Below are positions 1-5,140 of a stretch of 5,140 bases of DNA, piece by piece. The notes below the pieces were generated by a model. The model had not been told where the DNA came from, searched no databases, and was given only the letters and a program-made list of their open reading frames with translations. Position 1 is the stretch's first letter. Every line of letters starts with the position of its first letter. Made by a program: the position numbers and the translations under genes. The stretch comes from DATKWV01 sp035529405 (lineage in GTDB: Bacteria > Planctomycetota > Phycisphaerae > Sedimentisphaerales > Anaerobacaceae). The stretch is taken from contig DATKWV010000011.1 of assembly GCA_035529405.1 (NCBI GenBank), positions 1 through 5,140 of the forward strand, given 5' to 3'.

Positions 1-42
1 CTGTCAATGGCAAAAAAACAGCGGGCAGCGGATAGCAGATAG
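1..42 (+). CDS. Possible 3' end of an upstream operon gene (trpG-like tail?), partial
   Basis: Reading from base 1, the frame is open and gives the 13-residue tail LSMAKKQRAADSR, then a TAG stop at 40-42, two bases before the trpD ATG. Such close spacing is typical of translationally coupled operon genes, and it would fit the lack of a clear Shine-Dalgarno ahead of trpD. Glutamine amidotransferase (TrpG) proteins commonly end in an N-F-L motif plus a short tail, so a trpG end is conceivable. This is inference from operon order, because too few residues are visible to assign a family. A second frame is also open from base 3 to a TAG at 33-35, so the choice of frame is uncertain. Confidence 0.3.
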   Translation: MSMAKKQRAADSR

Positions 43-44
43 TT

Positions 45-1067
45 ATGACGGCAATAACCGAATATCTTGAAATAGTTCTGGAGGGTCGTGACCTTAGTTT
101 CGAGCAGTCAAAAGCGGTGCTGGATACGATTTTCGAAGGGGCGGTTGACGAGATTCAAATCGCAGCCTTTCTGACGGCGATGCGTTTTAAGAAGCCGTGC
201 GCTACAGAGCTGGCTGGTCTTGCCGGGTCGCTTAGAAGTCATGCAGTGGCGGTCAACATCAGTATTGAAAATTTAGTGGACACCTGCGGAACAGGGGCAG
301 GACGTGTTAAGACGTTTAATATCTCAACGGCTGCTGCGCTGGTTGCCGCTGGTGCAGGCGTATATATTGCAAAGCACGGCAACCGGGGTATTACAAGCAA
401 ATGCGGTTCTGCGGACGTGCTGGCTGAGCTTGGGGTAAACATCGACCCCGGGCCGGCTGTTGTGGCCGAGTGCATCCAGCAATGCCATATCGGTTTTATG
501 TTCGCGCCGAAGTTTCACCCGGCGATGAGGTATGTTCAGGGCGTCAGGCAAAAGCTGGGTTTCAGGACGGTGTTCAACATCCTGGGGCCGCTGGCGAACC
601 CGGCTAAGGTTCGCAGACAGGTAATGGGGGTAGCCGATGAGGGTTTGATGCCGCTTATAGCTGAGGCGCTTAAGCTGTTAGGTGCAGAATACGCGATGAT
701 AGTGCACAGCAACGGGATGGACGAGATAAGCACAGCTTGGACGACTAAAATTACGGAATTGAGAGACGGCAGGATTTTTAACAAGGAATTAAATGCTGAA
801 GATTTCGGTATAGCGGCAGCGGATATGGAACAACTTAAAGCAAGTGACGTTCAAGGCAGCGCAAAGGCCATAAAAGACATACTCGCCGGCAAAGACACAG
901 GACCACGAAAAGACATTGTGCTTTTGAATGCGGCTGCGGCGATAATTGCAGGCGGGTTGGCAGATGATTTTGCAACCGCAATCGGTATGGCAGATGCGTC
1001 GGTAAGCAAAGGCAAGGCGTTAAAGTGTCTGGAAAAGCTGATAATAATATCCAACGCTGCAGGATGA
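45..1067 (+). CDS. trpD: Anthranilate phosphoribosyltransferase (TrpD)
   Basis: This cytoplasmic enzyme transfers the phosphoribosyl group of PRPP to anthranilate, giving N-(5'-phosphoribosyl)anthranilate, the second step of the tryptophan branch. The 340 residues match the usual length of a stand-alone TrpD, with no fused TrpG domain. The N-terminal helical domain (about 1-68) starts as the family normally does, which supports this ATG. Family motifs are D79-T-C-G-T-G with T90-F-N-I-S-T95 (PRPP site), K110-H-G-N-R114, S119?-region S-K-C-G-S-A-D-V-L (about 118-126), H158-P-A-M, R168 with L-G-F-R-T-V-F-N-I-L-G-P-L (anthranilate side) and the metal-binding D226-E227 in G-M-D-E-I-S. The usual G-T-G-G-D-G loop reads G-T-G-A85-G86-R87, so the conserved Asp is missing. 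No good Shine-Dalgarno is visible. trpF follows after 19 bp. Identification is secure from the motifs. Confidence 0.97.
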   Translation: MTAITEYLEIVLEGRDLSFEQSKAVLDTIFEGAVDEIQIAAFLTAMRFKKPCATELAGLAGSLRSHAVAVNISIENLVDTCGTGAGRVKTFNISTAAALVAAGAGVYIAKHGNRGITSKCGSADVLAELGVNIDPGPAVVAECIQQCHIGFMFAPKFHPAMRYVQGVRQKLGFRTVFNILGPLANPAKVRRQVMGVADEGLMPLIAEALKLLGAEYAMIVHSNGMDEISTAWTTKITELRDGRIFNKELNAEDFGIAAADMEQLKASDVQGSAKAIKDILAGKDTGPRKDIVLLNAAAAIIAGGLADDFATAIGMADASVSKGKALKCLEKLIIISNAAG

Positions 1068-1086
1068 GCAGAAACCGGGAAAGTCT

Positions 1087-1713
1087 ATGTTGACAGCAAA
1101 GGTCAAAATCTGCGGGATTACCAACTACCGGGACGCACGGGCTGCGATGGATATGGGGGCTGATTTGCTGGGTTTTAATTTTTACGACAAAAGTCCGCGT
1201 TTTGTACAGCCCGAAAAGGCAGCAGAAATAATAAACAAGCTGCCCGCATTTATCGATATTGCAGGCGTGTTTGTAAATTCTTCATACGATTTTATACATA
1301 ATACGGTAGTTCTGTGCACGCTGGATTTCGTACAACTGCATGGAGATGAAGACGCCCAGTTCTGCCGGTCTTTGCTTTCGCTTGACGTAAAAACGATAAA
1401 GGCCGTCAGGGTACGAGACCATAACGACATCAAAAAGACAGAGGATTTTCCTGTCGATGCGATACTGCTTGACGCCTTCAGCAGCGAAAAATACGGCGGA
1501 ACGGGTTTGGGTTTCGACTGGGGCATGATTGGTCATATCAGCAAGGATGTTTTTATTGCGGGGGGGATAACGCCGGACAACGCCGGTGAGGCAGTCAAAC
1601 TTGGCTTTTACGGCATAGATGTCTGCAGCGGGATAGAATCGGAGCCCGGCAAAAAAGACCATAAGAAAATGAAAAAGCTTTTTGATAACATAAGGCATCT
1701 GCGGGGACTGTAG
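1087..1713 (+). CDS. trpF: Phosphoribosylanthranilate isomerase (TrpF)
   Basis: TrpF catalyses the Amadori rearrangement of phosphoribosylanthranilate to CdRP, the third step after chorismate. The 208 residues are the normal length for a monofunctional TrpF with a (beta/alpha)8 barrel. The first strand carries K7-I-C9-G-I-T, with C9 as the expected general base. D129 in I-L-L-D-A is the expected general acid. Other hallmarks are G29-F-N-F-Y with S36-P-R38, Q83-L-H-G-D, G137-G-T-G, and the phosphate-binding A158-G-G and D178-V-C-S-G-I-E segments. The last usually reads D-V-S-S-G, so Cys180 replaces a common Ser. The start fits the family N-terminus and has GGGA at 1077-1080, six bases upstream. 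It is a separate gene, not fused to trpC, and no trpC lies between it and trpD. A run of seven G (1560-1566) encodes the phosphate-site Gly-Gly, and the frame is intact. Confidence 0.97.
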   Translation: MLTAKVKICGITNYRDARAAMDMGADLLGFNFYDKSPRFVQPEKAAEIINKLPAFIDIAGVFVNSSYDFIHNTVVLCTLDFVQLHGDEDAQFCRSLLSLDVKTIKAVRVRDHNDIKKTEDFPVDAILLDAFSSEKYGGTGLGFDWGMIGHISKDVFIAGGITPDNAGEAVKLGFYGIDVCSGIESEPGKKDHKKMKKLFDNIRHLRGL

Positions 1714-1740
1714 GCGGCTTAAAGGTCAAAAGGCAGGAAA

Positions 1741-1746
1741 ATGTAA
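1741..1746 (+). other. Start-stop codon pair (ATG-TAA) behind an SD-like sequence, upstream of trpB
   Basis: In the 66-bp trpF-trpB gap, ATG at 1741 is followed at once by TAA. AGGCAGGA (1731-1738) precedes it, with its first AGG seven bases from the ATG. This looks like a better ribosome-binding site than the one at the trpB start itself. The pair is in frame with trpB, 39 bases upstream, and the intervening frame is open after the TAA. Whether ribosomes use it is unknown; it may be chance. Confidence 0.35.
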
Positions 1747-1779
1747 AATCAACCTTATTCAGAAGTCAGAGAAATCAAT

Positions 1780-2958
1780 ATGAAATACAAAGGCAGATTC
1801 GGAGATTACGGCGGTTTCTACGTGCCGGAAGTGCTGATACCGGTATTGGAGGAACTGGAGGAAGGCTTTTACCGGCTTTACGAGAACGAGCAGTTCGTGC
1901 GTGAGCTTGCGGATTTATCGCGGAACTACGCCGGCAGACCCACACCGCTTTATCACGCCAAGAGATTCAGCGAACATGTGGGGTTCGAGGTATATCTGAA
2001 GCGCGAGGACCTTCTGCACGGGGGGGCCCACAAGGTCAATAATACGCTGGGGCAGGGGCTGCTGGCAAAGTACATGGGAAAGACAAAGCTTATCGCTGAG
2101 ACCGGCGCGGGCCAGCACGGGCTTGCTACGGCAATGACGGGTGCGCTGTTCGGGATGGAAACAAAGATATTCATGGGCACCACGGACATCGAGCGACAAA
2201 GTGTCAACGTGCATAAGATGAAGCTTTGCGGCGCCGAGGTTATCGCGGTCGAAGGCGGAACCGGCACACTCAAAGACGCCATTAACGACGCACTGCGATA
2301 CTGGACGGCGCATGTATCCGACACATTCTACCTTTTCGGCTCGGCCTGCGGGCCGCATCCGTACCCTACGATAGTAAAACACTTCCAGTGCTGTATAGGC
2401 AAAGAGGCCAGGCAGCAGAGTCTCCAGCAGATAGGCAGACTGCCGGATATGGTGGTGGCGTGTGTGGGCGGGGGCAGCAACGCCATAGGCATATTCTCAG
2501 GATTTATGAAGGACAAGGAAGTAAGACTTATCGGTGTGGAAGCGGGCGGCAAAGGTATAAGCACCGGCAAACACGCGGCTACACTGGTGGCAGGACGGGT
2601 GGGGATTCTGCATGGGGCCAAGGTATATCTTTTACAGGACGAACAGGGGCAGGTATGCGATACGGAATCCGTCAGTGCAGGGCTGGATTACCCGGCGGTG
2701 GGACCCGAACACTGCCTGCTGAAGGATACAGGCAGGGCGGAATACGTAGCTGCAACAGATGAAGAGGTACTCGATGCGTTCGAGCTTCTGACCAGAACAG
2801 AAGGTATATTGCCGGCACTTGAGAGCGCGCACGCGCTGGCATATCTGTGCGGTCTGAAATCAAAGGTAAAGGACAAACAAATAGCAGTAGTAAACCTTTC
2901 GGGCAGAGGTGATAAGGATGTCTCAATCGTGGAAAAACACAGGCCGGTGGGAAATTGA
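1780..2958 (+). CDS. trpB: Tryptophan synthase beta subunit (TrpB, TrpB1 type)
   Basis: This PLP enzyme condenses indole with L-serine to form L-tryptophan and acts as a dimer within the alpha2beta2 complex with TrpA. At 392 residues it is close to the E. coli protein (397) and resembles the TrpB1 class rather than the longer TrpB2 class. The N-terminus G5-R-F-G-D-Y-G-G-F-Y-V-P matches the classical start. H80-G-G-A-H-K85 carries the Schiff-base lysine, and E107 in A-E-T-G-A-G-Q-H-G is the catalytic Glu. G230-G-G-S-N-A binds the PLP phosphate, G301-L-D303 belongs to the loop closing over serine, and S374 in N-L-S-G-R-G-D-K-D contacts the pyridine nitrogen. Eight cysteines, including adjacent C204-C205, seem many for the family. 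The Shine-Dalgarno is weak (AGAGA, 1768-1772). A run of seven G at 2020-2026 lies just before the PLP lysine, and the frame is intact. trpA follows after 46 bp. Confidence 0.98.
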   Translation: MKYKGRFGDYGGFYVPEVLIPVLEELEEGFYRLYENEQFVRELADLSRNYAGRPTPLYHAKRFSEHVGFEVYLKREDLLHGGAHKVNNTLGQGLLAKYMGKTKLIAETGAGQHGLATAMTGALFGMETKIFMGTTDIERQSVNVHKMKLCGAEVIAVEGGTGTLKDAINDALRYWTAHVSDTFYLFGSACGPHPYPTIVKHFQCCIGKEARQQSLQQIGRLPDMVVACVGGGSNAIGIFSGFMKDKEVRLIGVEAGGKGISTGKHAATLVAGRVGILHGAKVYLLQDEQGQVCDTESVSAGLDYPAVGPEHCLLKDTGRAEYVAATDEEVLDAFELLTRTEGILPALESAHALAYLCGLKSKVKDKQIAVVNLSGRGDKDVSIVEKHRPVGN

Positions 2959-3004
2959 TTATTGTCTATTGCGTATTTCATTCAGGTAAAGCGGGACAGG
3001 AAAT

Positions 3005-3823
3005 ATGAGGACATATAGCGAGGTTTTCGCAGGATTGGACAGGGCGGCACTTATACCCTTTTTTGTAATCGGGGACCCGGACTTCGACACAAGCCTGGAG
3101 ATAGTAAAGGCCGCTATCGACGCCGGTGCCGACATCCTGGAGCTTGGGATACCCTTTTCCGACCCGATAGCGGACGGTCCGACAATACAAAAGGCGGATA
3201 TCCGCGCAATGGCCGGCGGAATGAACGTTCAGAAGGCACTTGAGTTTATAGGCAAGGTGGCCGGGTACAGGGATATACCAATCGGCCTTTTGATGTATTA
3301 CAACCTTATTTACCAGTACGGAACCGAGAAGTTTTTCAGCGATTTCCGTGCGGCAGGGACAACGAGTGTGCTTGTGGCGGATTTGAGCATCGACGATGCT
3401 GCAGAGATTATAGGGCCGGCCCGGGCGGCGGGCCTGGAAACGGTGTTTATGGTAACACCAAACACCGGTAGCGAGAGAATGAAGGTCATTGCCCGTCAGA
3501 CAACGGGTTTCATTTATACGGTTTCGGTGCTGGGCGTTACCGGCAGCAGGGAGACGCTGTCGAATACGGTCGAAGACCTTGTGGTCAGACTCAAGAAGCT
3601 GACAAGCGTGCCCATCTGCGTGGGCTTTGGAATCAGTAAATCCGAGCACGCTGTAATGGTCGCACAAGCAGGTGCCGACGGGGTAATTATCGGGTCAAAG
3701 ATAGTGCAAATAATAGAAGAGAACCTGGACAACAAACAAAAGATCCTGTCCGAAACAGCCTGCTTTATAAAACAAGTTAAACTCGCACTGGGAAAAGCAA
3801 AAACAAAAAGGCCAAAATCATAA
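3005..3823 (+). CDS. trpA: Tryptophan synthase alpha subunit (TrpA)
   Basis: TrpA cleaves indole-3-glycerol phosphate to indole and glyceraldehyde-3-phosphate; the indole passes through a tunnel to TrpB. The 272 residues fit the family (about 268 in enterobacteria) and its (beta/alpha)8 barrel. The catalytic pair is present: E46 in L-E-L-G-I-P-F-S-D-P and D57 in A-D-G-P-T-I-Q. I90-region I-P-I-G-L-L-M-Y-Y-N resembles the E. coli strand closely. Y171 and the loop-6 G177-V-T179-G align with Salmonella Tyr175 and Thr183. G207-F-G-I and I229-G-S-K-I-V form the phosphate site. In the first strand, P18-F-F-V21-I-G-D-P has Val where Thr is usual. The C-terminus is a short lysine-rich tail (261-272). 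AGGA at 2998-3001 lies only three bases from the ATG, a tight but plausible ribosome-binding site. It is the last gene of the operon in this window. Confidence 0.97.
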   Translation: MRTYSEVFAGLDRAALIPFFVIGDPDFDTSLEIVKAAIDAGADILELGIPFSDPIADGPTIQKADIRAMAGGMNVQKALEFIGKVAGYRDIPIGLLMYYNLIYQYGTEKFFSDFRAAGTTSVLVADLSIDDAAEIIGPARAAGLETVFMVTPNTGSERMKVIARQTTGFIYTVSVLGVTGSRETLSNTVEDLVVRLKKLTSVPICVGFGISKSEHAVMVAQAGADGVIIGSKIVQIIEENLDNKQKILSETACFIKQVKLALGKAKTKRPKS

Positions 3824-3849
3824 GACAGCATTTGAAAGCGTTGGTTTTT

Positions 3850-3880
3850 CACCGGGATGCTGCCATCACGGCAACCGGTG
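3850..3880. repeat. Interrupted inverted repeat between the convergent genes
   Basis: CACCGG (3850-3855) pairs with CCGGTG (3875-3880), and inside them TGCC (3861-3864) pairs with GGCA (3870-3873) around a five-base loop. The two stems are separated by an asymmetric internal loop (five bases on one side, one on the other). It sits between the trpA stop (3823) and the stop of the minus-strand gene (3918), where a shared terminator might be expected. No T-tract follows the hairpin on either strand: the TTTTT at 3845-3849 lies on its 5' side on the + strand. It is therefore not a classical intrinsic terminator. It could protect a 3' end or be incidental. Confidence 0.4.
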
Positions 3881-3917
3881 GGTTCCAGAGGAAGCGAGCA
3901 TTGCCGCCCGGCGCAAA

Positions 3918-4778
3918 TCAGGGAGGAGGACGGAGCCAAAAGAGCTGGTCAATGAGGCCTCTGTTTATTTGTATGCGTTCGGCCAGGACATTCAACCTTC
4001 GGGAAAAATCCTCGTCTCTTTCGGTAAGGGTCTTTGCCAGGGCGTCGTACCGGTCTTCCATATCGCGGGCAATATCGTTAATGCGGTTCAGGCCGGCCTG
4101 CAGTTTCGAGTCGGAGGCGTCGATTTTTTTCTCAAGAGTGCTTAACTTTTTTTCAAACTCGGCCTCGAACTCGAGTTTCCTCAGTTCGGCCCGTGAGGCG
4201 ATTTCTCTTATCCAGACCTGTCTGTCGGCCAGCAGGTGTTCTATTTTGCCCTGGATTTCCGCAAGCTTTTCATCGCCGGGCCTTTGGCTTTCCAGCAGGC
4301 TCTTTGCATTCTCATAACAGCGTATGGCCTGTATAAAATCGTCGGGGTCGTCGGTAAAGTCCCATGTTTTGCCCGAAAAATACTCGGCAAGGTCGAGGTA
4401 GTACTGGAAGTGGGGGATGTTTTTTATATCCATAGTGCGCAGGTCAATTTCCCTTTTGCTGTAATCGAAGACAATAATTCTGCTGCCCTGCGGCTGTTCT
4501 ATGGTGATTTTATTCTTGTCTTCCGAGATTAACCTGCCGAACACGAGCTGGCCGTCCCTGAGGTGACAGTTGACATATTTTATAAAGTCCATTCTCTGGC
4601 GGGCAGCGGGGCCGGTGGGTCTTTCCGAAGGCTGTGCCTGTGTGAGGGCGGCAGCATCATCCGATTTAGTCTGCGCATACGCAGATGACGGACAGAAAAA
4701 AGACGATGCTGAAAAAGAATAGTCAAACACGACAATAAAGGCCAATAGTTTCGCGGCGGTAAGAATTGTTGTTTTCAT
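3918..4778 (-). CDS. Secreted/periplasmic coiled-coil protein of unknown function
   Basis: I do not recognise this 286-residue protein as a named family. Residues 1-35 look like a Sec signal peptide: K3 and K10, a hydrophobic stretch (about 11-19) and an A33-Y-A35 cleavage site before Q36. The n- and h-regions are long and there is no lipobox. Residues 36-60 are rich in Ala, Pro and Gln, like a linker. Residues 65-116 alternate as beta strands around L73-R-D-G-Q, G81-R-L-I and I91-T-I-E, suggesting a small Sm- or SH3-like barrel. Residues 122-163 appear helical and may hold one TPR-like hairpin. Residues 170-282 are charged and heptad-like (L212, L215, I219, L226, I233, L247, L251, L262, L265), indicating a long coiled coil, and the protein ends in L-R-P-P-P. 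The ATG is fixed by a perfect Shine-Dalgarno seven bases upstream. A scaffold or envelope role is only a guess. Confidence 0.85.
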   Translation of the reverse strand: MKTTILTAAKLLAFIVVFDYSFSASSFFCPSSAYAQTKSDDAAALTQAQPSERPTGPAARQRMDFIKYVNCHLRDGQLVFGRLISEDKNKITIEQPQGSRIIVFDYSKREIDLRTMDIKNIPHFQYYLDLAEYFSGKTWDFTDDPDDFIQAIRCYENAKSLLESQRPGDEKLAEIQGKIEHLLADRQVWIREIASRAELRKLEFEAEFEKKLSTLEKKIDASDSKLQAGLNRINDIARDMEDRYDALAKTLTERDEDFSRRLNVLAERIQINRGLIDQLFWLRPPP

Positions 4779-4785
4779 AATCGTG

Positions 4786-4792
4786 ACCTCCT
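4786..4792 (-). promoter_or_regulatory. Strong Shine-Dalgarno of the secreted coiled-coil gene
   Basis: On the minus strand AGGAGGT lies seven bases before the ATG at 4778-4776. It is a full anti-16S match at ideal spacing and decides the start codon. The trp genes in this window have much weaker sites. Confidence 0.85.
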
Positions 4793-4817
4793 GAACCTGT
4801 AATTTTATTCATACTTT

Positions 4818-4826
4818 ATTATACCA
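4818..4826 (-). promoter_or_regulatory. Extended -10 sigma-70-type promoter for the coiled-coil gene
   Basis: Read on the minus strand this is TGG followed by TATAAT, a consensus -10 hexamer with the TGn extension that can replace a good -35 box. The hexamer occupies 4823-4818. The expected transcription start near 4811 would give a 5' leader of about 30 bases ending in the strong Shine-Dalgarno. At a 17-base spacing the -35 position reads CCTCTT, which is poor and agrees with an extended -10 type. The surrounding 4799-4835 is AT-rich. Confidence 0.65.
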
Positions 4827-4836
4827 TATATTACAA

Positions 4837-4865
4837 GCGCAAGAGGAAAAACAATCACATTGCGC
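4837..4865. repeat. Spaced inverted repeat upstream of the promoter
   Basis: GCGCAA (4837-4842) and TTGCGC (4860-4865) are perfect reverse complements separated by 17 bases. The arms lie roughly at the -35 and -55 to -60 positions of the minus-strand promoter, where a regulator could bind. They also follow the stop of the partial minus-strand gene, so a weak hairpin in its 3' end is another reading. Arms of only six bases can arise by chance. Confidence 0.3.
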
Positions 4866-4894
4866 CCCCATAAAACCACAGATACGTCAAGAGA

Positions 4895-5140
4895 CTACCT
4901 GGACTTTTCGAGTACAAGCACGGCCCTGGCCGGCGAGCCTTCGATGCCGAATTTGTTCACCGATACAACCTGCAGGGAGTTTTTACCGGGGTGCAGCAGC
5001 CATTGGTCAGGTTTTCCCTGCCGCCAGTTCTGCTGGTCTATTCGGTATCTGTAGGCGGCAAAATTGGGAGTGAAGGTATCGATTCCGACATCAATTTTCA
5101 GGCCGTGGGCGGGAGTTAATGTCAAAGCGGCCTGGTTTAA
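4895..5140 (-). CDS. C-terminal fragment of a protein with a beta-sandwich-like end, partial at the right edge
   Basis: The frame is open from the window edge (starting L-N-Q-A-A) to a TAG stop at 4897-4895, giving 81 residues. A TTG at 5125-5123 could be mistaken for a start, but no Shine-Dalgarno is evident before it and the frame continues upstream, so this is a truncated C-terminus. The fragment alternates beta-like segments: Y-R-Y-R-I-D followed by W, then W-L-L-H-P-G-K-N-S-L-Q-V, V-N-K-F-G and G-S-P-A-R-A-V-L-V-L. This Trp, Pro-Gly, Asn, Phe-Gly pattern resembles Ig-like or fibronectin-like terminal domains of exported bacterial proteins, and loosely the Y_Y_Y domain. The family of the full protein cannot be told from here. 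It reads in the same direction as the coiled-coil gene, 116 bp upstream of it, but that gene has its own promoter. Confidence 0.75.
   Translation of the reverse strand, partial: LNQAALTLTPAHGLKIDVGIDTFTPNFAAYRYRIDQQNWRQGKPDQWLLHPGKNSLQVVSVNKFGIEGSPARAVLVLEKSR

Noticed and set aside
1..44. trp attenuator or leader peptide
   Set aside because: No Trp-codon cluster or competing hairpins are visible; an operon leader would lie far upstream of trpD, outside the window.
2388..2762. 124-codon + strand open frame inside trpB in another frame
   Set aside because: It is a Gly/Arg-rich shadow of the trpB coding sequence; trpB is intact throughout.
3413..3434. GC-rich, self-complementary stretch (GGCCGGCC, CCCGGG) in trpA
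   Set aside because: It encodes G-P-A-R-A-A-G-L within a normal helix region of TrpA. GC-rich codons explain it, and nothing suggests a regulatory role.
2978..3667. 229-codon open frame on the minus strand opposite trpA
   Set aside because: It lies inside trpA, whose catalytic and phosphate-site motifs are all present. The antisense translation shows no recognisable domain.
3921..3929. GGGAGGAGG on the + strand resembling a Shine-Dalgarno
   Set aside because: It is the complement of the three proline codons at the end of the minus-strand gene; no credible + strand gene follows.
3832..4317. 161-codon open frame on the + strand opposite the coiled-coil gene
   Set aside because: It is antisense to a well-supported gene with a signal peptide, perfect Shine-Dalgarno and promoter. 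Its Ser/Arg/Phe-rich translation is what the reverse of Glu/Lys/Leu-rich coiled-coil codons gives.
4843..4865. Hairpin plus T-run as an intrinsic terminator for the right-edge minus-strand gene
   Set aside because: On the minus strand CAAT-GTG-ATTG is followed by TTTTT, but a four-base AT-rich stem is too weak to call a terminator.
5123..5125. TTG as start codon of the right-edge minus-strand gene
   Set aside because: The frame stays open to the window edge, no Shine-Dalgarno is evident ahead of the TTG, and the protein looks like a C-terminal domain, so the gene is truncated by the window.

Overview
The window carries the distal part of a tryptophan biosynthesis operon on the + strand (trpD, trpF, trpB, trpA; 45-3823). 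Two genes on the opposite strand converge on it: a secreted coiled-coil protein of unknown function (3918-4778) and the 3' end of another gene cut by the right edge (4895-5140).

Organism: mixed GC content, a Sec-type signal peptide on the coiled-coil protein, and proteobacterial-style TrpB and TrpA sequences suggest a diderm bacterium. The style of the two minus-strand proteins reminds me of Planctomycetes (Phycisphaerae-like), but this is a weak impression. No rRNA or other phylogenetic marker is present to test it.

Layout: 1-44 is probably the tail of an upstream operon gene, with an in-frame stop at 40-42, just before the trpD start. Gaps within the operon are 19 bp (trpD-trpF), 66 bp (trpF-trpB) and 46 bp (trpB-trpA). 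trpC (indole-3-glycerol-phosphate synthase), often found between trpD and trpF, is absent there and must lie outside the window. The 94 bp between the convergent trpA and coiled-coil genes hold an interrupted inverted repeat but no T-tracted terminator. Upstream of the coiled-coil gene (4779-4894) lie a perfect Shine-Dalgarno, an extended -10 promoter and a spaced inverted repeat.

How the genes work together: TrpD joins anthranilate to PRPP, and TrpF isomerises phosphoribosylanthranilate to CdRP. The missing TrpC would make indole-3-glycerol phosphate. TrpA splits this to indole, which is channelled to TrpB and condensed with serine to give tryptophan. All four enzymes keep their main catalytic residues and look functional. 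The minus-strand genes have no visible link to tryptophan synthesis. I see no clearly new biological system. The points most worth following up are the altered PRPP-loop motif of TrpD, the start-stop codon pair ahead of trpB, and the uncharacterised secreted protein with its strong expression signals.
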